Positions 50,532 through 58,844 of a stretch of DNA of 64,000 nucleotides are shown here, piece after piece. The DNA is from Flavobacterium cucumis (GTDB lineage: Bacteria > Bacteroidota > Bacteroidia > Flavobacteriales > Flavobacteriaceae), in assembly GCF_900148835.1 (NCBI RefSeq), contig NZ_FRYK01000004.1, positions 1 through 64,000 of the forward strand. The letters run 5' to 3'. The notes under the pieces were generated by a model. That model was not told the origin of the DNA and ran no database searches. It saw only the letters and a program-made list of their open reading frames with translations. The position numbers were made by a program, and so were the translations under genes. How positions within the stretch are numbered: position 1 is the stretch's first letter; the number at the start of each line of letters is the position of its first letter.

Positions 50532-51221
50532 TTATTTTAAATTTAAAAGTTCCTCTTTTACAATTTTCATTCCTTCAACTGCGGTTAGGGGTAACACTTT
50601 CAACTCATTTGGTAAATCGTAAATCGTAGCTGGATTTGGATCGATGTAATAAACAGGAACGTTTGGGTCTACATAGTTCATCAATCCAGCGGCAGGGTAT
50701 ACTTGTAAAGAAGTACCGATAATAATTAAAATAGCAGCGGTTTCTACGATATCGATGGCGTGTTCAATCATGGGTACATCTTCTCCAAACCACACAATAT
50801 GAGGTCGTAGTTGGTTTCCTTCCATGTCTAAATCACCTAAATTTAAGTCATGTTTCCAATCAATGATAAAATTTTCATTGGAAATGCTTCGCACTTTTAA
50901 CAATTCACCATGCAAATGAATGACTTTATTACTTCCTGCTCTTTCGTGTAAATCATCAACATTTTGTGTTATAATATGGATATCAAAATGCTGCTCTAAT
51001 TCCGATAAAATTTCATGGGCTTTGTTGGGTCGTACCGATAAAAGTTGGGCTCTTCTTTTGTTGTAAAAGTCTAAGACCAATTCAGGATTTTTTTTCCATC
51101 CTAGAGGTGAAGCTACTTCCATTATATCATGTCCTTCCCATAAACCGTCGGCATCTCGGAAGGTTTTTAATCCGCTCTCGGCACTAATTCCAGCACCAGT
51201 CAGTACTACAATTTTTTTCAT
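50532..51221 (-). CDS. cobB: NAD-dependent protein deacylase, zinc-less Sir2 family
   Basis: 229 aa sirtuin. NAD-binding motifs are VLTGAGISAESGLKTFRDADGLW and ITQNVDDLHERAGS; the catalytic His lies in VIHLHGELLKVRS. YNKRR (YxxR) is the residue pair that selects succinyl or malonyl lysine in class III sirtuins. The whole protein has no cysteine, so the usual four-Cys zinc ribbon is missing: LKVRSISNENFIIDW stands where CxxC would be. It removes acyl groups from lysines in the cytoplasm. Apparently monocistronic. Confidence 0.9.
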   Translation of the reverse strand: MKKIVVLTGAGISAESGLKTFRDADGLWEGHDIMEVASPLGWKKNPELVLDFYNKRRAQLLSVRPNKAHEILSELEQHFDIHIITQNVDDLHERAGSNKVIHLHGELLKVRSISNENFIIDWKHDLNLGDLDMEGNQLRPHIVWFGEDVPMIEHAIDIVETAAILIIIGTSLQVYPAAGLMNYVDPNVPVYYIDPNPATIYDLPNELKVLPLTAVEGMKIVKEELLNLK

Positions 51222-51247
51222 TTTCTTTTACAATTTTTTTTAAAAAT

Positions 51248-51272
51248 AAATGCGCCTATAAAAGACGCATTT
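51248..51272 (-). terminator. terminator of the sigma/RskA operon
   Basis: AAATGCG pairs with CGCATTT around an 11-base loop, and on the minus strand a T-rich run follows. It stands just behind the anti-sigma stop codon. Confidence 0.65.
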
Positions 51273-51277
51273 GAGTA

Positions 51278-52063
51278 TTATACTTTTCCTAAAGTGTAAA
51301 GTTGTTCTAATGTTGGACTGGCGCTACCACCAGCAGGTTCTAAAGTAATTCCAAATGCTTGAGGAGAATCGGTGTTATCCACTTTTATAACTTTAGTTGT
51401 ACTAGTAGTATAAGAGTCAAGTAAACCAATGCTTGTTGGCGTTAAGACGGGTTCTAACTGTAACGACCATACTTGATATACCATTCCTTTTGGCGGTTCT
51501 GGTAACCCTGAAGCATCGATGTAAACTGTTTTAGTAGTTTTGTTGTAATAAGCCTTAGCAAAAGCTTCTGGCGCTACTTGTTGACCAGCTAAAGCAATAG
51601 CAACATTGCTTGTATCTCTCAAAATAGCCAAGACTTCTTCAGATTCTTTTTTCTTCAATTCTAAATCAACAACCGATTCTTGTAATAAGTCTTTCTGAGT
51701 TGAAACAGTATTCAAGGTTTCGTTAGTTTGATTTAATTTGTAAAATTGAAGTCCGAAACCAACCACTAATACGGCAGCGGCAACCCAACCCGTGTATTGC
51801 GACCAATTTGAACGTGGTTTCATAGTTACAACTTTATTTCTTCCTAATAATTCAGCGCGTATTTTCTCGAAATTAGTTGCTGATAGGTGAGGAGCTACAC
51901 TATACGATAAATTAATTACCGCATTTTCGATAGCTTTTATTTCTTCTTTTACTTCAGGGTATTGTGCTGCCATTTGGTTAACTTCCGCAATTTCTTCTTC
52001 GGAAAGTTTTCCAAATACATACAATTCTAAAATACCTGATTCGATATATGCTCTACTATTCAT
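51278..52063 (-). CDS. anti-sigma factor, RskA type
   Basis: The N-terminal 90 residues form a zinc-less anti-sigma domain (YIESGILELYVFGKLSEEE). One membrane helix follows (WVAAAVLVVGFGLQFY, about 108-123), then a coiled stretch and the periplasmic RskA domain with AKAYYNKTTKTVYIDASGLPEPPKGMVYQVW and GITLEPAGGSASPTLEQL. It overlaps the sigma gene by 8 bases, so the pair is translationally coupled. It should sequester the sigma factor until cleaved by regulated proteolysis. This is a different architecture from the TPR anti-sigma at 18.6 kb. Confidence 0.9.
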   Translation of the reverse strand: MNSRAYIESGILELYVFGKLSEEEIAEVNQMAAQYPEVKEEIKAIENAVINLSYSVAPHLSATNFEKIRAELLGRNKVVTMKPRSNWSQYTGWVAAAVLVVGFGLQFYKLNQTNETLNTVSTQKDLLQESVVDLELKKKESEEVLAILRDTSNVAIALAGQQVAPEAFAKAYYNKTTKTVYIDASGLPEPPKGMVYQVWSLQLEPVLTPTSIGLLDSYTTSTTKVIKVDNTDSPQAFGITLEPAGGSASPTLEQLYTLGKV

Positions 52064-52586
52064 TGATCATCAGTCTTAATTCATTCATACAATTTCTATT
52101 TTGAGTTTTCACGGTTCCTAATGGAATTTCTAACTCTTCCGATGCTTCCTGCTGCGTATACCCTTTGAAAAATAACAAATCGATCAGTTGGATACACTTG
52201 GGTTTCAATTTTTTGATGAATTCTTTTATTCCTATTGCATCTATTTTATTGATTGTCTTCGCATTGTCATCTAACAGATGTACGAAATTATCAGCAGATA
52301 AGTTTTTTTGGCTGTTGTTAAAGTTTTTAGAACGTAATTTATCAATTGAAGAGTTGCGTGCTATATTTAACATCCAAGTGTAAAGCCTCCCTTTGGTAGT
52401 GTTGTAAGAATCGATGTTTTTCCAAATCTTAATGAATACTTCTTGGAGCACGTCCTCAGCTTCCTCTTTATCTTTGATTAAATTAAAAATGATGCCATAT
52501 AAACTCTTGGCATAATTGTCATATAGTAAAGTAAATGATCTGTCATCTTTCTTGAGTAACAGCGGTAAAAGTTCTTCTTGTGTCAT
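52056..52586 (-). CDS. ECF RNA polymerase sigma factor
   Basis: 176 aa with region 2 (LYDNYAKSLYGIIFNLIKDKEEAEDVLQEVFIKIW, in parts; YTWMLNIARNSSID) and region 4 (LIDLLFFKGYTQQEASEELEIPLGTVKTQNRNCMNEL, in parts). The classical DVLQEVF and GTVKT helices are intact, so this is a normal SigK-like ECF factor. It forms an operon with its RskA-type anti-sigma factor. Divergent from the RNA methyltransferase gene with only 55 bases between the start codons. Confidence 0.92.
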   Translation of the reverse strand: MTQEELLPLLLKKDDRSFTLLYDNYAKSLYGIIFNLIKDKEEAEDVLQEVFIKIWKNIDSYNTTKGRLYTWMLNIARNSSIDKLRSKNFNNSQKNLSADNFVHLLDDNAKTINKIDAIGIKEFIKKLKPKCIQLIDLLFFKGYTQQEASEELEIPLGTVKTQNRNCMNELRLMINE

Positions 52587-52629
52587 GCAGTTTTCTTTTT
52601 TTTGTCTAAAATAATAAAAAAAGTAGTAT

Positions 52630-52637
52630 TATTTTTG
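52630..52637 (+). promoter_or_regulatory. -7 element immediately before trmH: possible leaderless start
   Basis: TATTTTTG ends four bases before the ATG of the methyltransferase gene. Transcription would then begin at or within a few bases of the start codon. Confidence 0.5.
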
Positions 52638-52641
52638 CGAT

Positions 52642-53313
52642 ATGAAGAAATTTAATCAAGAGTTGTTAACATATTTAGAAGGTTTTCTTACAGAGAACAG
52701 AAAAGAAGGTTTTTTAAGGGTTTTAAAAAACAGAACCAAACATTTTACCATTGCCATGGAAGATGTATATCAATTGCACAATACAAGTGCTGTAATGAGA
52801 AGTTGTGAAGTTTTTGGTGTGCAAGAATTGAATGTGATCGAACAGAAATTTGGAAAACGAATCGATTCAGAAATTGCCATGGGCGCTCAAAAATGGGTGG
52901 ATGTTAATCGTTTTAATACGGTTCAAAGTTGTATTGATGATATGCGTGCTAAAGGATACCAAATAATTGCAACGACGCCTCATAACGACTCTTGTATGTT
53001 ACACGAATTCGATATTTCAAAACGTTCGGCAATATTTTTTGGTACAGAAAAAAACGGACTTTCTGAAGAAGTAATTAAACAAGCGGATGGTTTTATTAAA
53101 ATCCCGATGGTGGGTTATACCGAAAGTTTAAATATTTCGGTTTCTGCAGCCATTATCATCCAAGATATCACAACGCGATTGCGACAATCTAAAATCGATT
53201 GGCAATTGACCGATGCTGAAGTCCTCGAAAAACGTTTGGATTGGACCCGAAAATCAATTAAAGATATTGAATTTATTGAACGAAAGTTTCATGAAATCAA
53301 TGTGGACCTTTAA
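52642..53313 (+). CDS. TrmH/SpoU-family tRNA/rRNA 2'-O-methyltransferase
   Basis: 223 aa. SPOUT knot motifs: VLKNRTKHFTIAMEDVYQLHNTSAVMRSCE (in part; Asn and Arg of motif 1), AIFFGTEKNGLSEEVI (motif 2) and IPMVGYTESLNISVSAAIII (motif 3). The C-terminal basic helix (RKSIKDIEFIERKFHEI) is TrmH-like. It is similar to TrmH, which methylates G18 of tRNA, but other RNA targets cannot be excluded. Convergent with nhaA, overlapping it by 17 bases at the 3' ends. Confidence 0.9.
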   Translation: MKKFNQELLTYLEGFLTENRKEGFLRVLKNRTKHFTIAMEDVYQLHNTSAVMRSCEVFGVQELNVIEQKFGKRIDSEIAMGAQKWVDVNRFNTVQSCIDDMRAKGYQIIATTPHNDSCMLHEFDISKRSAIFFGTEKNGLSEEVIKQADGFIKIPMVGYTESLNISVSAAIIIQDITTRLRQSKIDWQLTDAEVLEKRLDWTRKSIKDIEFIERKFHEINVDL

Positions 53314-54460
53314 CTTTTATTTTATAGCGTTTTTTCAGTGAAAAATTTAAAATTAAATAGCCAATAATACCCGCTATTAAAGAAGAAATTAAGATAACAA
53401 ATTTAGCATTATTAATTGTAGTTTCGTCTTCAAAGGCTAAAAGGGTAATAAAAATAGACATTGTGAATCCAATTCCGGCTAAAAATCCAACGCCAAATAT
53501 GGTTTTCCAATCGAGACCTTTTGGAAGTTTACATAGGTTTAATTTGGTGGCAAGTAATAAAATTAAAGTAATACCTACAGGTTTTCCAATAATTAATCCT
53601 AAAGCAATTCCTAGACTGTAGTTTTGCGTGAAGATGGAACTATAATCTGTTCCGATTACTATGGCTGTATTTGCCAATGCAAAAATTGGCATAATGATGA
53701 AAGCAACAGGTTTATGTAAAAAATGTTGTAATACATAAGAGGTCGATTTTTTCCCTCCATTTCCAAACGGAATGGCAAAAGCCAAAAGGACACCTGTAAT
53801 GGTTGCATGAACACCAGAATGCAACATGAAATACCACATTACTATTCCTCCTATTAGGTAAGGGATGAGGGAATAGACTTTTAAACGATTTAAAAGCAAT
53901 AAAAACCCAAAAATTGCAAGCGCAATTATAAGGTTTAACCACAACAATGTTTTGGTGTAAAAAATAGCGATAATAAGGATAGCGCCTAAATCATCAATGA
54001 CAGCTAATGCTGTTAAGAAGATTTTTAAAGCGATAGGAACTCGATTTCCTAAAAGCGATAGTATGCCTAGGGCAAATGCGATGTCAGTAGCCATTGGAAT
54101 TCCTGCACCAGACTGCGTTTCTGTTCCAAAATTGAAAAGTAAAAAAATCAAAGCAGGAATTAACATACCGCCCACAGCTCCAAACATCGGGAGTAGCGCA
54201 TCTTTAACTTTAGACAATTCTCCCTTGTAGATTTCCCGCTCCAATTCTAAACCAATTAATAAAAAGAAAATAGTCATTAAACCATCATTGATCCAATGCT
54301 CAATACTATGTCCAGAAAAAGAGGTTTCCCAAAAATGAATATAGGTACTGCTCAAGCCAGAGTTGGCTAAAATTAAGGAGATTAATGTAAAGCCGATTAA
54401 AACTAATCCGCCCGATTTTTCACTTTCAAAAAATTCTTTATAAAGTTTGGTTACTTTCAT
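53297..54460 (-). CDS. nhaA: Na+/H+ antiporter NhaA
   Basis: 387 aa, the usual NhaA length, with 11-12 membrane helices. Landmarks include HWINDGLMTIFFLLIGLELERE, GIPMATDIAFALGILSLLGNRVP and the ion-binding pair in LAVIDDLGAILIIAIFYT. GIGFTMSIFITLLAF marks the C-terminal half. It exports Na+ or Li+ in exchange for protons at the inner membrane. Single gene; the 3' end overlaps the convergent RNA methyltransferase gene. Confidence 0.95.
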   Translation of the reverse strand: MKVTKLYKEFFESEKSGGLVLIGFTLISLILANSGLSSTYIHFWETSFSGHSIEHWINDGLMTIFFLLIGLELEREIYKGELSKVKDALLPMFGAVGGMLIPALIFLLFNFGTETQSGAGIPMATDIAFALGILSLLGNRVPIALKIFLTALAVIDDLGAILIIAIFYTKTLLWLNLIIALAIFGFLLLLNRLKVYSLIPYLIGGIVMWYFMLHSGVHATITGVLLAFAIPFGNGGKKSTSYVLQHFLHKPVAFIIMPIFALANTAIVIGTDYSSIFTQNYSLGIALGLIIGKPVGITLILLLATKLNLCKLPKGLDWKTIFGVGFLAGIGFTMSIFITLLAFEDETTINNAKFVILISSLIAGIIGYLILNFSLKKRYKIKVKGPH

Positions 54461-54528
54461 GTGTTATAAATATAAATTCTTCCAACTCTATTCGAATTAG
54501 TCAATCGTAATACAAATGGAATGGAATT

Positions 54529-55302
54529 TTATTTGTTTTTTCTTAAAATTTTATACTCTTCATAACATGCGTTGATTGCATCCATGATTTGTAAATCGTT
54601 TGCAGTTTGTATAAAATATTCGGAGTAGTTACAGTTTTGAAGTATTAGAGGAATGTCATCTTTGTCAATTTCTAATAAAGCAGCTAGCGTTACTCGATCA
54701 AATTTGGTGGCTAAAAGATTTCTAACAGTATCATCTTTTTTCATTTCTTTCAATTTCTTCATTTCTTTTGGACGTTTACCAAAAGCATTATAAAGGAAAT
54801 CTGCAGGATTGAAAATAGAACCGATTACTCTGGAGACTGCACTTGGCGATTTATCTCCAACTTCATATCCTCCTTTTACACCAGGAATATCATATCGATA
54901 ACTGTCTTCTGATACGGGTATAAGCTTTGTGTCTACTTGTAAATAACCAGTTAAATTGTATTTAGCAATGGTTACATCATTTAATTCGTAGACTTTCTCA
55001 CTGAGATAAATTTTTGTGGGATTGTCTTTAATCCAGTCATTGGTTACTTTCACTTTAACCGTTTCATAGCCTAAAAAGGAGAATAACAAGGTGTCGTTTA
55101 CTTTAGCCGCAATTTCAAATAAACCGCTTGGAGAAGTAATGGTTCCTGTGACATTTGTGGTATTAATAACGTGCACATTTGCCATTGGTAAACGCGTCTC
55201 GTTTTGAATAACTGTTCCTTTGATAAATTTAACGATAGAGTCGTTTTGTGCATTTACCAATGAGGAACTAATTAAAATAAAAAAAACTACAAAATATCTC
55301 AT
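54529..55302 (-). CDS. exported protein with carboxypeptidase-like regulatory domain
   Basis: Signal peptide (MRYFVVFFILISSSLVNAQ). Residues 28-105 form a CarboxypepD_reg-like beta sandwich (VKFIKGTVIQNETRLPMANVHVINT, TGTITSPSGLFEI, LLFSFLGYETVKV). The remaining 150 residues are helical and charged, with KRPKEMKKLKEMKKD and a C-terminal part containing two Cys. This layout is a common Bacteroidota family without a defined role. No sorting domain or barrel follows. Single gene between nhaA and the helicase. Confidence 0.8.
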   Translation of the reverse strand: MRYFVVFFILISSSLVNAQNDSIVKFIKGTVIQNETRLPMANVHVINTTNVTGTITSPSGLFEIAAKVNDTLLFSFLGYETVKVKVTNDWIKDNPTKIYLSEKVYELNDVTIAKYNLTGYLQVDTKLIPVSEDSYRYDIPGVKGGYEVGDKSPSAVSRVIGSIFNPADFLYNAFGKRPKEMKKLKEMKKDDTVRNLLATKFDRVTLAALLEIDKDDIPLILQNCNYSEYFIQTANDLQIMDAINACYEEYKILRKNK

Positions 55303-55387
55303 TCTTTATTTATTGATTCAAAAATACGAATCTAAAGATGATATTTTGTAGTTTTTAGAAAATTTATAAGAAAATTAACGAAAAAAT

Positions 55388-57277
55388 CTAGCTTCTTCTT
55401 GGTCTTCTTGGTCTTAATGAATCACCAGTACTTTCGGCACGTCTCGGTGCTCTATCAGAAAATCCGCCTTCTCTTCTTGGAGCTGAACTACTTCTTTCTC
55501 CTCTGAATCCGCCTTCTTTTCTTGGAGCCGAACCTCGGTCGCTTCTGAAACCTCCATCTCTTCCGCCTTCTCTTCTAGGAGCTGAACCACTTCTTTCACC
55601 TCTAAATCCGCCTTCACGTCTTCCGCCACCAGAATTTCTTCCATTGTGATCACGTCTTCCACCACCGTCGTTTTTAGAAATTTCAACATTTATTCTTCTA
55701 CCGTTCATGTCATATCCGTTAAGAATAGACATTACTTTGTCAGTATGTTCTCCATCAGTATTAAAGAAAGAGAAACCTTCTTTCACGTCTACTTTAAATA
55801 CGTCATCTCTGCCTAAGTCTAATGTTTCTTTGATGAAGTCTTTCAATTGCATCCAATCGAAATCATCTCGAGCCCCAATATTGATGAAATAACGAACGGG
55901 ATCACCTGCTCTAATTTCTCTTGGTTCTGAACTTCTTTCTCTATCACTTCCTCTTTCACCTGATAAATCACGTTTTGATTTGTAATAGTTGATGAATCTA
56001 TTAAATTCAACAGATACCATTTTCTTAATTAATTCCTCTTTAGATAAACCATCTAAAACTTCATTAATTGCTGGTAAATAGTTGTCAATTTCGTGATCAA
56101 CTTCTGTGTCTTTAATTTTTGTTGCTAAATGTAATAACTGAATTTCGCAGATTTCGATTCCAGATGGAATTGTTTTTTCTTGGAACTTTTGTTGGATTAT
56201 ACGTTCAATAGAATGAATTTTTCTCAATTCACTTTTTGTAACGATGACAATTGAAGTACCTAATTTTCCAGCTCTACCTGTTCTTCCTGAACGGTGATTG
56301 TAGGTTTCAATTTCGTCTGGTAATTGGTAGTTAACAACGTGTGTTACATTATCTACGTCAATTCCACGAGCAGCAACGTCTGTTGCAACTAACATCTGGA
56401 TTTGACGACCACGGAACGATTTCATTACACCATCACGTTGTGCTTGTGATAAATCTCCGTGTAATGCCGCTGCATTGTAACCATCTTCAATTAATTTTTC
56501 CGCAACCGCTTGTGTATCCCGTTTTGTTCTACAGAAAACCACAGAAAAAATGTCGGGATTAGCATCTGCTAAACGTTTTAAAGCTTCATAACGGTCTCTA
56601 GCGTTTACCACGTAATATTCGTGAGAAACAGTAGCTGATCCAGAATTTTTATGTCCAACCGTAATTTCTACTGGAGTCGACATGAATTGTTTTGCAATAC
56701 GCGCTACTTCAGCAGGCATAGTTGCAGAGAATAACCAAGTGTTTTTCTCGTCTGGTGTGTCCGATAAAATGGAACAAATGTCTTCGTAGAATCCCATGTT
56801 TAACATCTCATCTGCTTCATCTAAGATACAAAAATCAATGTTTTTAATGTTTACAAGACCTCTGTTAATCATGTCTTGCATTCTACCTGGGGTAGCCACA
56901 ATAATTTGGGCACCACGTTTCACTTCTCTAGCTTGTTCTGTAATGCTTGCACCACCATAAACAGCCACAGTATGTAACCCTTTTATGTACTTTGAGTATA
57001 ATTTAATCTCGTTGGTGATTTGTAAGCATAATTCACGTGTTGGCGATAAAATTAATGCCTGAGTATTTCTATTTTCAGCATCAATTTTTTGAATTAACGG
57101 GAAACCAAAAGCTGCGGTTTTCCCTGTACCTGTTTGCGCAAGGGCAACTAAATCTGTGTTTTGTTCCAATAGTACTGGAATCGCTTTTTCTTGTACTTCT
57201 GACGGATTCTCAAATCCTAGATCTTTTATCGCCAGCAGTAGCGACTCATTCAATCCTAATTGTTCAAATTTATTCAT
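55388..57277 (-). CDS. DEAD-box RNA helicase with RRM-like domain and RGG-type tail
   Basis: 629 aa. All helicase motifs are visible: ALAQTGTGKTAAF, SPTRELCLQI, VATPGRM, DEADEMLNMGFY, FSATMP, VFCRTKRDT, VATDVAARGIDV and YNHRSGRTGRAG. Residues about 460-545 are a DbpA/CsdA-type RNA-binding fold (RYFINIGARDDFDWMQLKDF). The last 80 residues are a low-complexity tail with repeats of GGFRGERS and SAPRREGG. Probably unwinds structured RNA in ribosome assembly and cold adaptation. A -7 element (TACCTTTG, minus strand, 57298-57305) lies about 20 bases upstream. Confidence 0.94.
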   Translation of the reverse strand: MNKFEQLGLNESLLLAIKDLGFENPSEVQEKAIPVLLEQNTDLVALAQTGTGKTAAFGFPLIQKIDAENRNTQALILSPTRELCLQITNEIKLYSKYIKGLHTVAVYGGASITEQAREVKRGAQIIVATPGRMQDMINRGLVNIKNIDFCILDEADEMLNMGFYEDICSILSDTPDEKNTWLFSATMPAEVARIAKQFMSTPVEITVGHKNSGSATVSHEYYVVNARDRYEALKRLADANPDIFSVVFCRTKRDTQAVAEKLIEDGYNAAALHGDLSQAQRDGVMKSFRGRQIQMLVATDVAARGIDVDNVTHVVNYQLPDEIETYNHRSGRTGRAGKLGTSIVIVTKSELRKIHSIERIIQQKFQEKTIPSGIEICEIQLLHLATKIKDTEVDHEIDNYLPAINEVLDGLSKEELIKKMVSVEFNRFINYYKSKRDLSGERGSDRERSSEPREIRAGDPVRYFINIGARDDFDWMQLKDFIKETLDLGRDDVFKVDVKEGFSFFNTDGEHTDKVMSILNGYDMNGRRINVEISKNDGGGRRDHNGRNSGGGRREGGFRGERSGSAPRREGGRDGGFRSDRGSAPRKEGGFRGERSSSAPRREGGFSDRAPRRAESTGDSLRPRRPRRS

Positions 57278-57297
57278 AAAATATTTTAAATTGGGTG

Positions 57298-57305
57298 CAA
57301 AGGTA
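57298..57305 (-). promoter_or_regulatory. helicase -7 element
   Basis: TACCTTTG on the minus strand, a perfect TAnnTTTG. The -33 element is not clear. Confidence 0.55.
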
Positions 57306-57436
57306 CGGTTTATTAATTAGATAAACTAATTTGTTAGGTATTGATTTTCAATTTGTTATGATTTTACTTCTTTTGGTAGATTTTGTAATTATTATTTTTA
57401 TCCCTCTTAGCGGGTTAAAAAAACGCAAAATTGAAG

Positions 57437-57444
57437 TACTTTTG
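57437..57444 (+). promoter_or_regulatory. TRIC gene -7 element
   Basis: TACTTTTG, a perfect match, 17 bases before the ATG of the channel gene. No TTTG at -33. Confidence 0.55.
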
Positions 57445-57461
57445 TTTGAAATACTACAATA

Positions 57462-58076
57462 ATGTTTGAACTTTTAGATGTTACAGGAACTCTGGTTTTT
57501 GCTATTTCGGGGGCTTTAACGGCTATTTATAAAAAATTAGATTTGTTTGGGGTGTATTGCATTGCTTTTGTAACGGCACTTGGAGGTGGAACAATCCGCG
57601 ATGTGATGATTGGAAGAACACCTGTGGGTTGGATGCTCGATATCGATTATGTTTATATTATTACCATCGGATTTGTTTTATCAATCGTTTTCAATCATTA
57701 TTTAGAACGTTTGCGAATTTCTATGTTCTTATTTGACACCATTGGTTTAGGTGTTTTTACCTTAATTGGTTTAGAAAAAGGAATTGAATTTGGCTTGAGT
57801 CCTGTGGTTTGTGTTATTTTAGGTACTTTAACTGCTACTTTTGGAGGTGTTATTCGCGATATTTTATGTAATGAAATTCCAGTGTTATTTCGAAAGGAAA
57901 TTTATGCAACGCTATGTATCGCCGGAGGAATTTTGTTTTTTATTTTACAAAAATTACAAGTACAAGGAGATTTTATATCCTTGACGGTCGCTCTTTTTAT
58001 AATTAGTTTCCGATTAATCGCGTTTAAATATAATTGGAGTTTACCTATTGGCTCTGTTTTTGCAAGAAAAGAATAA
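57462..58076 (+). CDS. trimeric intracellular cation (TRIC) channel family protein
   Basis: 204 aa with about seven membrane helices arranged as two repeats: GTLVFAISGALTAIYKKLDLFGV...GGGTIRDVMIG, and LGTLTATFGGVIRDILCNEIP. The GGGxxRD / GGVxRD motifs are the family's conserved Gly-Arg-Asp sites. Prokaryotic TRICs (YicG/UPF0126) form homotrimeric cation channels. The 3' end overlaps the convergent nucleotide pyrophosphatase gene by 32 bases. Confidence 0.9.
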   Translation: MFELLDVTGTLVFAISGALTAIYKKLDLFGVYCIAFVTALGGGTIRDVMIGRTPVGWMLDIDYVYIITIGFVLSIVFNHYLERLRISMFLFDTIGLGVFTLIGLEKGIEFGLSPVVCVILGTLTATFGGVIRDILCNEIPVLFRKEIYATLCIAGGILFFILQKLQVQGDFISLTVALFIISFRLIAFKYNWSLPIGSVFARKE

Positions 58077-58626
58077 GTTCTTTCACTGCAATTCCTCTGT
58101 GACTAATCTTTGATTTTTCTTCCATCGTTAATTCAGCAAAAGTTTTGTCATATCCATTTGCTGTAAAAATTGGATCGTAGCCAAAACCATTAGTTCCAAT
58201 TTTCTTATCCATAATTTTTCCGTTTATGATCCCGGTAAATAAATTTTGTTTACCGTTTAGATTTAATGCAATTACAGTCTTAAAATTAGCATTTCGATTC
58301 GATTTATTAAGCAATTCAGACAAAAGTTTATCCATATTATCGTTGGCATCTTTTTGTTCGCCCGCATAACGAGCGGAATATACTCCCGGAGCACCATTTA
58401 ATACCTCTACCTCTAAACCAGTATCATCTGCAAAACAGTTATAACCGTATTTTTCGGTTACATAATTGGCCTTGATAATTGCATTTCCTTCAATTGTAGT
58501 TGCAGTTTCTGGGATTTCCTCGATACATCCGATGTCTTCTAAACTTAAAATTTGTATCGTTTTTGGAACTAATTGTTGTATTTCTTGAATTTTATTTTTG
58601 TTGTTGGAAGCGAATACGAGTTTCAT
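58045..58626 (-). CDS. rdgB: non-canonical purine NTP pyrophosphatase (RdgB/HAM1 family)
   Basis: 193 aa with the family signatures KLVFASNNKNKIQEIQQL, CFADDTGLEVEVLNGAPGVYSARYAG, GFGYDPIFTANGYDKTFAEL and SHRGIAVKEL. It hydrolyses ITP, XTP and dITP to monophosphates, preventing their incorporation into nucleic acids. The -7 element (TATATTTG, minus strand, 58648-58655) lies about 22 bases upstream. Convergent overlap with the TRIC gene. Confidence 0.95.
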   Translation of the reverse strand: MKLVFASNNKNKIQEIQQLVPKTIQILSLEDIGCIEEIPETATTIEGNAIIKANYVTEKYGYNCFADDTGLEVEVLNGAPGVYSARYAGEQKDANDNMDKLLSELLNKSNRNANFKTVIALNLNGKQNLFTGIINGKIMDKKIGTNGFGYDPIFTANGYDKTFAELTMEEKSKISHRGIAVKELILFLQKQSQ

Positions 58627-58736
58627 GAAAAGTGGTTTGTTTTACTGCAAATATAAAGCTTTCTTCGAGAATTTGAACCTTCTTTTTTAGTGCTTTTTTT
58701 CCTTTTTGATATCGCTTTAAACTATTTTTTTTAAAC

Positions 58737-58750
58737 ATGATTTTTATCAT
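58737..58750. promoter_or_regulatory. FNR-like operator ATGAT-TTTT-ATCAT before nirK
   Basis: A perfect 14-bp palindrome with the FNR core TGAT-N4-ATCA. Its centre is about 41 bases before the start predicted from the -7 element at 58773-58780, the class II activator position. Expected to couple nirK to a Crp/Fnr regulator sensing low oxygen or NO. Confidence 0.65.
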
Positions 58751-58772
58751 ATTAAAGGACGTTTAAGTCTTT

Positions 58773-58780
58773 TAATTTTG
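58773..58780 (+). promoter_or_regulatory. nirK -7 promoter element
   Basis: TAATTTTG matches TAnnTTTG exactly. There is no TTTG at -33, as expected for a promoter that depends on the activator bound at 58737-58750. The leader before the ATG would be about 60 bases. Confidence 0.65.
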
Positions 58781-58844
58781 ACCTATAAAATGATAGTAAC
58801 GAAACTATTATTGAAACCAATATTTAAAACTAATTTTTTCTACC

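Noticed and set aside
55414..55689. Glu/Val-rich 91-codon frame in the helicase tail
   Set aside because: It is the helicase repeat region read in another frame on the same strand; the low-complexity product reflects the DNA repeat.
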